A stretch of DNA of 15,966 nt. It comes from CAZUTO01 sp964623085 (GTDB taxonomy: Bacteria > Pseudomonadota > Gammaproteobacteria > Pseudomonadales > GM7GCV1). The notes beneath the pieces are model-generated. The model searched no databases. It was not told the origin of the DNA and was given only the letters and a program-made list of their open reading frames with translations. The stretch lies in contig CAZUTO010000034.1 in NCBI GenBank assembly GCA_964623085.1, positions 1 to 15,966 of the forward strand. The letters are read 5' to 3'. Of this stretch, positions 7,884 through 15,742 are shown piece after piece (position 1 is the stretch's first letter; each line of letters begins with the position of its first letter). The position numbers were made by a program, and so were the translations under genes.

Positions 7884-10800
7884 TTAATCCTCTTCCAGCT
7901 CCATGTTGATACCGAGAGAGCGAATCTCTCGCACCAGAACATTGAACGACTCCGGCATGCCCGGCTCCATTCGATGATCTCCATCAACAATGTTTTTATA
8001 CATCTTGGTACGTCCAGCCACGTCATCCGACTTAACCGTGAGCATTTCTTGTAAGGTGTAAGCGGCACCGTATGCCTCCAACGCCCAGACTTCCATCTCA
8101 CCAAATCGCTGACCACCAAATTGTGCTTTACCGCCCAGAGGCTGCTGCGTAACAAGGCTGTATGAACCTGTAGAACGCGCATGCATCTTGTCATCCACCA
8201 AGTGGTTGAGTTTGAGCATGTACATGTAACCCACAGTCACAGGACGATCAAACGCATCGCCAGTACGGCCATCATAGAGTTTCATCTGGCCACTTGTCGG
8301 AATGTCCGCCATCTCGAGCAACGCTTTGATTTCAGATTCATCCGCACCATCAAAAACAGGCGTTGCCATGGGCACACCACCACGAAGGTTTTCGGCCAAA
8401 TCCAAAACTTCTTGGTCGGTCAGAAGACTTAAGTCTTCTTTTGGCGTTTCTTTGGTTAGGTTGTAGAACTTCTCCATAAACTTACGGACTTCTGCAACCG
8501 CTTTTTGCTCGCGAATCATTTGGTCGATTTTCTCTCCCAAACCTTTCGCTGCCATGCCCAAGTGTGTTTCCAACACCTGACCGACGTTCATTCGCGAAGG
8601 CACGCCCAGCGGGTTGAGCACGATATCGACCGGCTCGCCCTTTTCATCGTATGGCATATCTTCAACCGGCTTGATCACGGAAATAACACCCTTGTTTCCG
8701 TGACGTCCAGCCATTTTATCGCCTGGCTGAATACGACGTTTGATCGCTAGATAAACCTTCACGATCTTTAGAACGCCTGGTGCGAGATCGTCACCTGATT
8801 CTAACTTCTGACGCTTATCTTCGAAGCGCTCTTCTAGCTCTTGCTTACGCTCTTCAAAGAACTGCATGGTGCGCTCAATAGTTTCATTGAGCTCCGCCTT
8901 TTCCATGCGCACATTACTCCAATCTTCAAGCGTGTACTCCGCTGCAATATCCTTTGTAAGGCTTGCACCCTTTTTGAGGCCAGAAGCTTTCGCTACTTTC
9001 TTTCCACTTAACGCTTTTTGCAAACGCTCTAATGCAGCGGTTTCGAAAATCTGTTCTTCAGCTTTTAGATCCTTGCGAATATCCGACAGCTCGGCTTTCT
9101 CAATCGCTTTTGATCGCTCGTCCTTAGGAATACCATCACGAGTAAACACCTGAACATTGATGATCGTACCCTTGGTTGAACCAGGAACACGCAAAGAGGT
9201 ATCTTTTACGTCCGAGGCCTTCTCACCAAAGATAGCACGCAGTAGTTTTTCTTCTGGCGTCAGCTGAGTTTCACCTTTTGGCGTCACTTTACCAACGAGA
9301 ATGTCGCCTGCGCTGACTTCGGCACCAACGTAAACAATACCGGATTCATCCAGCTTGGTTAGCGCTGCCTCACCTACGTTCGGGATATCCGCGGTAATTT
9401 CTTCGGAACCCAATTTAGTATCACGAGCAACACAGGTCAGTTCTTGTATATGAATCGTTGTGAAACGATCTTCAGTTACAACACGCTCACTCACAAGGAT
9501 TGAATCCTCGAAGTTGTAACCGTTCCACGGCATAAATGCGATACGCATATTTTGCCCTAGCGCCAGCTCACCCAAGTCAACCGAAGGTCCATCTGCAATG
9601 ATATCGCCACGGGCAATTTCATCGCCTTGCCTAACGATAGGCGTTTGGTTGATACAGGTATTCTGATTAGAACGCGTGTACTTGGTTAGGTTATAGATAT
9701 CGATACCCGCTTCACCGGCCTCGATTTCATCTTCATTAACACGAACGACAATACGGCTCGCATCGACGCTTTCAATATGACCGCCGCGTCGAGACACAAC
9801 ACAGACACCAGAATCTCGCGCTACAAAACGCTCAAACCCGGTACCTACCAATGGCTTCTGTGCACGTAGCGTCGGAACGGCTTGACGTTGCATGTTTGAT
9901 CCCATCAAAGCGCGGTTAGCATCATCGTGCTCAAGGAAAGGAATCAACGACGCCGCCACCGAAACAACCTGCCGTGGAGATACGTCTTGATACTGCACAT
10001 CGCTTGGGGCTTTTACGGTAAATTCGTTTTGGTAACGACAAGCCACCATTTCATCAGTCAGCTCACCCTTGGCATTCAAACTCGCTGACGCCTGAGCGAT
10101 GACATATTGTGCTTCGTTAATGGCGGACAAAAACTCAATATCCTTTGTCACTTTGCCATTCACTACCTTGCGGTAAGGCGCTTCTAGGAAACCGTAGTTA
10201 TTGGTACGCGCAAATGTCGCAAGAGAGTTAATCAAACCAATATTTGGACCCTCAGGTGTCTCAATTGGACACACACGACCGTAATGCGTTGGATGCACGT
10301 CGCGCACTTCAAAGCCGGCACGCTCCCGCGTCAAACCACCTGGCCCAAGTGCCGAAACACGACGCTTGTGCGTAACTTCTGAGAGTGGGTTGTTTTGATC
10401 CATGAACTGCGACAATTGCGATGAACCAAAGAATTCTTTAACCGCTGCACCGACAGGTTTGGCATTGATCAGGTCTTGTGGCATTAAGCCTTCACTCTCT
10501 GCAACAGAAAGACGCTCACGAACAGCACGCTCGACACGAACGAGACCGACACGGAATTGGTTTTCTGCCATTTCACCAACAGAGCGAATACGGCGGTTAC
10601 CGAGGTGATCGATATCATCAACCACACCCTTACCATTGCGAATATCAACCAATGTTTTTAGCGCATCAACAATATCTGAACCTGCGCCTTCCAATGCTTC
10701 TGCTAATTCGCCATAAGTCTTTGGCTCTGCGCCTATGTTTTTCAATACGTCCTGAACTTCAGCAGGAGCAGAATCAATATCCAATGCCGTTGCTGGTTTC

Positions 10801-12116
10801 TTATCAACGAACTTATTCGCGTAGTAACGTCCATCTACTAGAACGCCTGGACCGGTATCTTTGTCATAACCCAATCGGCGGTTGAATTTCATACGCCCAA
10901 CGTTAGACAGATTGTAGCGGTCATAGCTAAAGAACATGTTATGGAACAAGCCCTCAGCAGAATCTTTTGTTGGCGGCTCGCCAGGACGCATCATGCGGTA
11001 GATTTCTACCAGTGCTTCAAGCTGTGTCTTGGTGGGGTCGCTGCGCAAGGTCTCGGACACAAAAGGACCACAATCAAGATCGTTTGTGTAAAGTACTTCG
11101 ATGTCTTTGATTTTCGCTTCGTTCAGCGTAACCAAAAGCTCTTCTGTGATTTCGGTGTTACATTCACAAACTAGCTCACCAGAATCTTTATCGACAACAT
11201 CCTTCGCCAAAGCTTTGCCATAGAGGTAATCTTGAGGCACTGCTATCTGCTTAACGCCCGCTTTCTCTAGCTGCTTGATGTGACGAGAAGTGATACGTCG
11301 ACCCTCTTCTACAATCACCTCACCTTTTTTGCCTTTGACGTCAAAAAGCGCGATTTCGCCACGCAGACGTGATGGAACCAAATCGAGCACATAGCCCTCT
11401 TTGCCATCGCTATGGAACATACTGGTCTCAAAGAAATGAGCCAAGATTTCTTCTGAGGTATAACCCAAAGCACGCATCAGTATCGTTGCATGCAGTTTGC
11501 GGCGACGGTCAATTCGAACAAACACCTGATCTTTAGGATCAAATTCAAAATCTAACCATGAGCCACGGTAAGGAATAATTCGCGCTGAGTAGAGCAACTT
11601 ACCTGAGGAGTGAGTTTTGCCCTTATCGTGGTCGAAAAACACACCTGGCGATCGGTGAAGCTGAGAAACGATAACGCGCTCGGTACCATTGATAACAAAA
11701 GTACCGTTGTCAGTCATCAGTGGGATCTCGCCCATGTAGACTTCTTGTTCTTTAATATCTTTAATCGTTTTCGCTGACGATTCCTTGTCATAGATCACCA
11801 AGCGAACTTTGACACGAAGTGGCACTGAGTAAGTGACGCCACGAAGAATACACTCATTAACATCGAAAGCTGCTTTGCCGAGTCGATATGAAACATACTC
11901 CAATGCCGCAGCACCAGAGTTCGCCATAATAGGAAAGATAGACTTGAATGCTGCATGCAGGCCAATTTCATCCCGGTTGTCTGGATCTTTGCCAGACTGC
12001 GTAAATTGCTGGTATGAATCTAACTGAATTGCCAACAAATACGGCTGTTCCATTACCGTAGGCAATTTGCCAAAATTCTTGCGGATCCGCTTTTTCTCAG
12101 TATAAGAGTAGGCCAT
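7884..12116 (-). CDS. rpoB: DNA-directed RNA polymerase subunit beta
   Basis: Beta is the second catalytic subunit and the rifampicin target. It has 1410 residues, some 50-70 more than E. coli (1342) or Pseudomonas. Most of the excess is an insertion of about 51 residues between GRMKFNR (407-413) and LVDIRNGKG (489-497). The rifampicin region at 564-590 is intact: Gln570, Asp573, His583, Arg586 and Ser588 match the E. coli sensitive residues 513, 516, 526, 529 and 531 with an offset of 57. Ile629 matches E. coli 572. The active-site segment GDKMAGRHGNKG lies at 1132-1143, and the C-terminus ends SLGINMELEED as in the family. ATG at 12114-12116 is preceded by GAGGAAG. It follows rplL after 215 nt containing an attenuator, and rpoC follows after 58 nt. 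Confidence 0.98.
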   Translation of the reverse strand: MAYSYTEKKRIRKNFGKLPTVMEQPYLLAIQLDSYQQFTQSGKDPDNRDEIGLHAAFKSIFPIMANSGAAALEYVSYRLGKAAFDVNECILRGVTYSVPLRVKVRLVIYDKESSAKTIKDIKEQEVYMGEIPLMTDNGTFVINGTERVIVSQLHRSPGVFFDHDKGKTHSSGKLLYSARIIPYRGSWLDFEFDPKDQVFVRIDRRRKLHATILMRALGYTSEEILAHFFETSMFHSDGKEGYVLDLVPSRLRGEIALFDVKGKKGEVIVEEGRRITSRHIKQLEKAGVKQIAVPQDYLYGKALAKDVVDKDSGELVCECNTEITEELLVTLNEAKIKDIEVLYTNDLDCGPFVSETLRSDPTKTQLEALVEIYRMMRPGEPPTKDSAEGLFHNMFFSYDRYNLSNVGRMKFNRRLGYDKDTGPGVLVDGRYYANKFVDKKPATALDIDSAPAEVQDVLKNIGAEPKTYGELAEALEGAGSDIVDALKTLVDIRNGKGVVDDIDHLGNRRIRSVGEMAENQFRVGLVRVERAVRERLSVAESEGLMPQDLINAKPVGAAVKEFFGSSQLSQFMDQNNPLSEVTHKRRVSALGPGGLTRERAGFEVRDVHPTHYGRVCPIETPEGPNIGLINSLATFARTNNYGFLEAPYRKVVNGKVTKDIEFLSAINEAQYVIAQASASLNAKGELTDEMVACRYQNEFTVKAPSDVQYQDVSPRQVVSVAASLIPFLEHDDANRALMGSNMQRQAVPTLRAQKPLVGTGFERFVARDSGVCVVSRRGGHIESVDASRIVVRVNEDEIEAGEAGIDIYNLTKYTRSNQNTCINQTPIVRQGDEIARGDIIADGPSVDLGELALGQNMRIAFMPWNGYNFEDSILVSERVVTEDRFTTIHIQELTCVARDTKLGSEEITADIPNVGEAALTKLDESGIVYVGAEVSAGDILVGKVTPKGETQLTPEEKLLRAIFGEKASDVKDTSLRVPGSTKGTIINVQVFTRDGIPKDERSKAIEKAELSDIRKDLKAEEQIFETAALERLQKALSGKKVAKASGLKKGASLTKDIAAEYTLEDWSNVRMEKAELNETIERTMQFFEERKQELEERFEDKRQKLESGDDLAPGVLKIVKVYLAIKRRIQPGDKMAGRHGNKGVISVIKPVEDMPYDEKGEPVDIVLNPLGVPSRMNVGQVLETHLGMAAKGLGEKIDQMIREQKAVAEVRKFMEKFYNLTKETPKEDLSLLTDQEVLDLAENLRGGVPMATPVFDGADESEIKALLEMADIPTSGQMKLYDGRTGDAFDRPVTVGYMYMLKLNHLVDDKMHARSTGSYSLVTQQPLGGKAQFGGQRFGEMEVWALEAYGAAYTLQEMLTVKSDDVAGRTKMYKNIVDGDHRMEPGMPESFNVLVREIRSLGINMELEED

Positions 12117-12161
12117 CTGTGTTGCTTCCTCAGCTTTTCACTCAACGACTGCTGCTTACGT

Positions 12162-12219
12162 ATCTGGCTCGCAGTCTTTCTGCCAGATCAGTCTCCCTTA
12201 CCTATTTAAAGTAAAAGGG
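12162..12219 (-). other. Paired hairpins before rpoB, possible RNase III processing site
   Basis: On the minus strand, downstream of the attenuator, there are two stems. CCCTT-AC/GTAAGGG has a 2-nt bulge (12195-12219). ATCTGGC/GCCAGAT is a perfect 7-bp stem with a 13-nt loop (12162-12188), and it can be lengthened by GACTG (12189-12193) pairing with CAGTC (12147-12151). In E. coli the rplL-rpoB spacer is cut by RNase III. The analogous position and double-stranded structure suggest the same here, but no cleavage site can be read from sequence. Confidence 0.35.
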
Positions 12220-12262
12220 CTACCGCTAAATTTGTTTCCTGCACACCAACTTCGTATACAGG

Positions 12263-12289
12263 AAAAGGCCGGAGGAAATCCCCCAGCCT
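12263..12289 (-). terminator. rplL-rpoB transcription attenuator
   Basis: The minus strand has a 10-bp stem, AGGCTGGGGG with CCTCCGGCCT (two G-U pairs), a 4-nt loop ATTT, and a run of four T at its 3' side. It starts 42 nt after the rplL stop. E. coli has an attenuator at the same place that stops most transcripts, so that ribosomal stalk protein is made in excess over polymerase. The shape and location here fit that role. Confidence 0.8.
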
Positions 12290-12331
12290 GAGAGCAAACT
12301 ACACTCTTACAACCTGCAAGCTATACAGCGC

Positions 12332-12715
12332 TTACTTAAGCTCTGCAGAAGCGCCTGCTTCTTCCAGTGCCTTTTTGGCTTCTTCAGCTTCTTCTTTAGG
12401 TACACCTTCTTTAAGAGTAGAAGGAGCGCCGTCTACAAGGTCCTTAGCTTCTTTCAAACCAAGACCTGTAATGCCGCGAACTGCTTTAATCGCATTAACT
12501 TTCTTATCGCCAGCAGCGGTAAGAACGATATCAAACTCAGTCTTCTCTTCCGCTGCAGCACCACCGTCACCACCAGCCGCTGGGCCAGCCGCAACAGCAA
12601 CAGCTGCTTGAGCAGATACACCGAATTTTTCTTCCATAGCAGAAACAAGCTCAACTACGTCCATCACGCTCATTTCAGAAATGGCGTCAAGAATGTCGTC
12701 TTTAGAAAGTGCCAT
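12332..12715 (-). CDS. rplL: 50S ribosomal protein L7/L12
   Basis: L7/L12 forms the multicopy flexible stalk that recruits EF-Tu, EF-G and other GTPases to the ribosome. The protein has 127 residues. An N-terminal dimerisation and L10-binding helix pair (about 1-33) is followed by an Ala/Gly-rich hinge (about 36-56). The globular C-terminal domain starts near 58 and contains KVNAIKAVRGITGLGLKEAK (72-91), the factor-binding surface. ATG at 12713-12715 follows GGAGA at 8 nt. It lies 42 nt after rplJ, with which it is co-regulated. Translation is expected to be high because the stalk carries several copies per ribosome. An attenuator downstream separates its expression level from rpoBC. Confidence 0.98.
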   Translation of the reverse strand: MALSKDDILDAISEMSVMDVVELVSAMEEKFGVSAQAAVAVAAGPAAGGDGGAAAEEKTEFDIVLTAAGDKKVNAIKAVRGITGLGLKEAKDLVDGAPSTLKEGVPKEEAEEAKKALEEAGASAELK

Positions 12716-12757
12716 GATTAAGTCTCCAAAAAATAATTTGAATGTTGAATAAAATAA

Positions 12758-13285
12758 TTATGCTGCGTCTTTTTGCTTCGCCACTTGATCAACCACACGC
12801 ACCACACGTCCAGGCACATCGTTAAATGTACGAGTAAGTTTGGTAATGGGTGCAAGCATAACGTTGCAAAGCATAGACAAGGCTTGATCGCGTGTTGGCA
12901 GTGATGCCAATACATCGATCTGGCTGTTGTCCAGCATCTGACCGCTAACAGAGAGCGCTTTAACTTCAAAGGCTTTATTTTCTTTCGAAAAATCTTTGAA
13001 TAAACGCGCTGCTGCGCCGGGATCTTCCATTGAGAAACCGAAGATCGACGGACCAACAAGTGCTTCTTCCACGCATGCAAACTCAGTCTCTTTAAATGCG
13101 CGCTTGGCAAGAGTGTTCTTGACCACACGCAATACGACTTTGTTTTCACGAGCTTTAGTACGCAGTTCTGTCATATCAGTTACTGTGACGCCACGAGCGT
13201 CGGCAATAACCAAAGACAGTGCATTGCTGGCTGTCTCAGAGACTTCAGCGATAATCGCTTTTTTGTCTTTAAGTCCAAGTGCCAC
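12758..13285 (-). CDS. rplJ: 50S ribosomal protein L10
   Basis: L10 anchors L7/L12 dimers to 23S rRNA at the stalk base. In E. coli the L10(L12)4 complex represses its own mRNA. The product has 175 residues, about ten more than the E. coli protein. The N-terminal MALGLKDKKAIIAEVSE, the segment RVVKNTLAKRAF and the PGAAARLFKDF segment are typical, and the C-terminal part that binds L12 is present. The start is GTG at 13283-13285, preceded by AGGAGT at 7 nt, with no competing ATG nearby. A 261-nt leader separates it from rplA and holds the probable autoregulatory site. rplL follows after 42 nt. Confidence 0.97.
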   Translation of the reverse strand: MALGLKDKKAIIAEVSETASNALSLVIADARGVTVTDMTELRTKARENKVVLRVVKNTLAKRAFKETEFACVEEALVGPSIFGFSMEDPGAAARLFKDFSKENKAFEVKALSVSGQMLDNSQIDVLASLPTRDQALSMLCNVMLAPITKLTRTFNDVPGRVVRVVDQVAKQKDAA

Positions 13286-13374
13286 GAGTATTACTCCTGG
13301 TTTGGTTCCAATTAAGCTCTGCTGCCTAAAATAGGTAATAAAGCAGAACCACCTAACGGTGAACTAGCCGACGC
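13286..13374 (-). promoter_or_regulatory. rplJ translation-initiation region with long-range stem
   Basis: Just upstream of the rplJ GTG the minus strand contains GGTTCTGCT and, further on, AGCAG and GGAACC. The segments pair (GGTTC with GAACC, CTGCT with AGCAG) into an interrupted stem that ends close to the AGGAGT ribosome binding site. In E. coli, L10 repression works through structural changes reaching the rplJ start, so this could be the translational switch. This is inference from complementarity only. Confidence 0.3.
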
Positions 13375-13500
13375 TTATAACGCCGTCTGGAATCTACCGC
13401 CTGCGCAGGATTCGGATATCCTCGATTAAGTTGCTGCTTCAAAATAGTTTTTAAAGCCACAACTCCTGCGGTCTTTGACGACCCAGGCCTAAGCCTAGAT
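13375..13500 (-). promoter_or_regulatory. Candidate L10(L12)4 leader element
   Basis: The rplA-rplJ spacer holds, on the minus strand, GGTCGTCAAAGACC (a 4-bp hairpin), then GACCGCAGGAG, then CCTGCGCAGGCGGTAGATTCC and AGACGGCG. The CGCAGG...CCTGCG pairing and the GCAGGCGGT stretch resemble the conserved ribosomal L10 leader of proteobacteria as I remember it. The position upstream of a GTG-started rplJ fits. The exact borders are uncertain. Confidence 0.55.
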
Positions 13501-13514
13501 CCCAAAGTCTTACT

Positions 13515-13538
13515 GGCCAGCTCAATAAACAGCCGGCC
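13515..13538 (-). other. Hairpin after rplA
   Basis: A perfect 8-bp stem (one G-U pair), GGCCGGCT/AGCTGGCC, with an 8-nt loop begins 8 nt after the rplA stop on the minus strand. It is not followed by a T-run, so it is probably not an intrinsic terminator. It could stabilise the rplKA mRNA end, form the first helix of the rplJ leader, or be a processing site. Confidence 0.45.
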
Positions 13539-13546
13539 TAAAATTT

Positions 13547-14242
13547 CTACTCTGTCAGTGAGCTAGTATCTACGTTGACGCCCGGACCCATAGTCGTGGA
13601 CAAGACGATTTTTTGCAGATAAACACCTTTCGACGACGCTGGCTTAAGCTTTTTAAGATCAGCGATCAGCGCTTCCAAATTTTGTTTGAGCGCACTCGGC
13701 TCAAAAGCAATTTTTCCGATCCCACCATGAATAATGCCATTCTTGTCAGTGCGATAACGTACTTGACCCGCCTTTGCATTCTTAACAGCGACCTCTGGCG
13801 TTGGCGTAACCGTGCCAGTTTTTGGATTTGGCATCAGGCCACGCGGACCCAAAACCTGACCCAAAGTACCTACCACTCGCATGGTGTCTGGCGTAGCGAT
13901 GACAACACCAAAGTCTAAATCACCAGCCTTCATTTTCTCAGCAAGATCTTCCATTCCTACTTCATCAGCGCCAGCCGCAGTGGCTGCTTCAGCAGCCGCA
14001 CCTTGCGCAAAAACGGCAACACGAACAGATTTACCTGTGCCACTTGGCAAGGTTGTCGCGCCGCGAACATTTTGATCAGATTTATTAGCATCAATACCAA
14101 GATTGATCGCTACATCTACAGTCTCGTCAAACTTCACTGTCGCGAATTCTTTCAATAGCGCCGCCGCTTCGTCAAAGCTGTAGGTTTTTTCTGGATCAAC
14201 TTTTTCACGAAAAGCGCGAACACGTTTAGATAATTTAGCCAT
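13547..14242 (-). CDS. rplA: 50S ribosomal protein L1
   Basis: L1 binds 23S rRNA to form the mobile L1 stalk that helps release deacylated tRNA from the E site. It also represses translation of its own operon. The protein has 231 residues, the usual size. The family signature GPRGLMPNPK lies at 132-141, and the segments KFDETVDVAINLGID (37-51) and GGIGKIAFE (173-181) are conserved. ATG at 14240-14242 begins immediately after the rplK stop with no spacer, and its ribosome binding site GGAGG lies inside the last codons of rplK. This favours translational coupling, so L1 acting on rplK would control both genes. A hairpin without a T-run follows its stop. Confidence 0.98.
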   Translation of the reverse strand: MAKLSKRVRAFREKVDPEKTYSFDEAAALLKEFATVKFDETVDVAINLGIDANKSDQNVRGATTLPSGTGKSVRVAVFAQGAAAEAATAAGADEVGMEDLAEKMKAGDLDFGVVIATPDTMRVVGTLGQVLGPRGLMPNPKTGTVTPTPEVAVKNAKAGQVRYRTDKNGIIHGGIGKIAFEPSALKQNLEALIADLKKLKPASSKGVYLQKIVLSTTMGPGVNVDTSSLTE

Positions 14243-14674
14243 TTATACGCCCTCCACATTCAAGCCCATAGAGCGCGCAGTGCCGGCAATAGTGCGCACA
14301 GCTGCGTCCATATCGGCGGCCGTTAAATCGGGCTCTTTTGCTTTTACAATTTCTTCCAGCTGGCTACGATTCACTTTGCCAACCTTTTCAGTATTGGGGC
14401 GACCACTACCAGACTTGATACCCGCAGCTTTCTTCAATAGAACCGCTGCTGGCGGTGTTTTCATCACAAAGGTAAAGCTGCGATCACTGTACACAGAAAT
14501 CACCACTGGAACCGGCAAGCCAGGCTCAGTACCTTGCGTCTGAGCATTAAACGCCTTACAGAACTCCATGATGTTTACACCGTGTTGACCTAGTGCAGGA
14601 CCAACCGGGGGACTCGGGTTTGCTTGGCCCGCAGGCACTTGCAACTTAATATAGGCTTCTACTTTCTTAGCCAT
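14243..14674 (-). CDS. rplK: 50S ribosomal protein L11
   Basis: L11 sits at the GTPase-associated centre next to the stalk base. It is needed for RelA activation by uncharged tRNA and is a determinant of thiostrepton action. It has 143 residues. The N-terminal domain carries NPSPPVGPALGQHGVNIMEF (19-38) with Pro22 and Pro23. The C-terminal rRNA-binding domain includes TPPAAVLLKKAAGIKSGSG (73-91) and ends in TARSMGLNVEGV. ATG at 14672-14674 follows AGAGGA at 8 nt. It is 127 nt downstream of nusG, and that gap probably carries an L1 control site. The stop codon touches the start of rplA. Confidence 0.98.
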   Translation of the reverse strand: MAKKVEAYIKLQVPAGQANPSPPVGPALGQHGVNIMEFCKAFNAQTQGTEPGLPVPVVISVYSDRSFTFVMKTPPAAVLLKKAAGIKSGSGRPNTEKVGKVNRSQLEEIVKAKEPDLTAADMDAAVRTIAGTARSMGLNVEGV

Positions 14675-14801
14675 GATAGTTTCCTCTTAAATTGGGTAAT
14701 TAGCGCCTCCAGAAGATCTAACTAAATAGATCTCTTTCTCCGGCTCCCCGCCTGCACTCCTCTATTAGTAAGATACTAACAAAGGGGAAACAAGCACCAA
14801 A
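14675..14801 (-). promoter_or_regulatory. nusG-rplK leader with candidate L1 site and weak promoter
   Basis: The 127-nt gap contains, on the minus strand, GGGGAGCCGGAG and then a 7-bp hairpin AGATCTA/TAGATCT (14714-14733). The hairpin is enclosed, after an asymmetric GAAAG bulge, by CCGGA/TCTGG. A helix broken by an asymmetric purine loop next to GGGAGCC recalls the L1-binding motif shared by 23S rRNA and rplK leaders, but I did not find every conserved base. A poor sigma-70 match (TTGGTG 14795-14800, 16 bp, TAGTAT 14773-14778) overlaps a small TTAGTA/TACTAA repeat and may start rplK transcripts. Confidence 0.4.
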
Positions 14802-15329
14802 TCAGGCCTTTTCGACCTGCGTAAACTCTAACTCAACGGGCGTTGAGCGACCAAAGATAGTGACTGCCACGCGCATGCGGCTTTTCTCGTAATTCACTTC
14901 TTCTACAACACCATCAAAGTCGTTAAACGGGCCATCGATTACTCGAACAGTTTCGCCAGCCTCAAATACAGTTTTCGGTCGCGGCGCTTCGCCCGAATCG
15001 TGCACACGCTGAAGAATCAACGCTGCCTCTTTTTCTGTGATCGGCGCTGGCTGATCTGCCGTGCCACCGATAAAGCCCATTACACGCGGCGTTTCCTTTA
15101 CCAAGTGCCAGGTATCATCGTCGAGATCCATCTGCACCAACACGTAACCGGGGAAGAACTTCCGCTCGCTCTTACGTTTTTGTCCTTCACGCATCTCCAC
15201 TACTTCTTCAGTGGGAACGAGGATCTCACCAAAACGATCCCCCATACCCGCCAGTTCTATTTGCTCTTGGAGAGAAGAAACAACCTTTTTTTCGTAGCCT
15301 GAGAAGGCGTGAATCACATACCAGCGCAT
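14802..15329 (-). CDS. nusG: Transcription termination/antitermination factor NusG
   Basis: NusG binds RNA polymerase beside the active-site cleft, reduces pausing, and links polymerase to Rho or to the ribosomal protein S10. The protein has 175 residues (E. coli 181). The NGN domain (about 1-115) starts MRWYVIHAFSGYEKKV and contains FFPGYVLVQM at 58-67. A linker leads to the C-terminal KOW domain (about 122-175), with GETVRVIDGPFNDFDGVV at 125-142. ATG at 15327-15329 is preceded by AAGG. It lies 20 nt after secE, the standard secE-nusG pair. nusG is transcribed just ahead of rpoBC, the polymerase it acts on. Confidence 0.98.
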   Translation of the reverse strand: MRWYVIHAFSGYEKKVVSSLQEQIELAGMGDRFGEILVPTEEVVEMREGQKRKSERKFFPGYVLVQMDLDDDTWHLVKETPRVMGFIGGTADQPAPITEKEAALILQRVHDSGEAPRPKTVFEAGETVRVIDGPFNDFDGVVEEVNYEKSRMRVAVTIFGRSTPVELEFTQVEKA

Positions 15330-15349
15330 ACTGTTACCTTGCCTTCAGC

Positions 15350-15727
15350 CTAACCAAGAATCATTGAGCCTAGCCACCCGAACAAAAGATCGAGCAACCA
15401 AAGCAGAAAAGCGGCGAGAAAAACAAACACCACAACCATGAAAGTAGCGCGATTACGCTCTGTTTTTGTAGGCCAAACCACTCGTCGCACTTCTGCTCGA
15501 GAACCTTTTGCCAAGCTCCAAAAACCTGCACCCACTCGAGTTTGAGCAGCAATAGCACAAGCAATAGCCGCTAAAACAACTGCAGCAAGCACGCGGTACA
15601 ACAAAGACTCATCGCTATAAAGTGAGTTACCAATAGCAACCGCAGCAACGATGGCCGCGACAAAAATCCACTTTAGCCAATCCAAATGGTAAACAGTTGG
15701 TTCTTCTGCAACTTGTTTCTTATTCAT
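15350..15727 (-). CDS. secE: Protein translocase subunit SecE
   Basis: SecE is the essential small membrane subunit that clamps SecY in the SecYEG channel. I place the start at the ATG 15725-15727, giving 125 residues (E. coli 127). A longer reading frame continues upstream only because it runs through the tRNA-Trp gene, where it encodes the tRNA-derived string GVRVPPGLPE. Three membrane segments are visible, at about 18-37, 42-61 and 94-119, the three-span form typical of gammaproteobacteria. The conserved cytoplasmic amphipathic stretch RAEVRRVVWPTKTER lies at 77-91. The ribosome binding site is weak (GAG, 7 nt before the ATG), and the start is only 15 nt from the 3' end of the tRNA. nusG follows after 20 nt. 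Confidence 0.95.
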   Translation of the reverse strand: MNKKQVAEEPTVYHLDWLKWIFVAAIVAAVAIGNSLYSDESLLYRVLAAVVLAAIACAIAAQTRVGAGFWSLAKGSRAEVRRVVWPTKTERNRATFMVVVFVFLAAFLLWLLDLLFGWLGSMILG

Positions 15728-15742
15728 TAAAACACTCAATTC

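Noticed and set aside
10347..10427. Possible rifampicin-resistance changes in RpoB
   Set aside because: All recognised cluster I residues (Gln570, Asp573, His583, Arg586, Ser588) have the sensitive-type identity.
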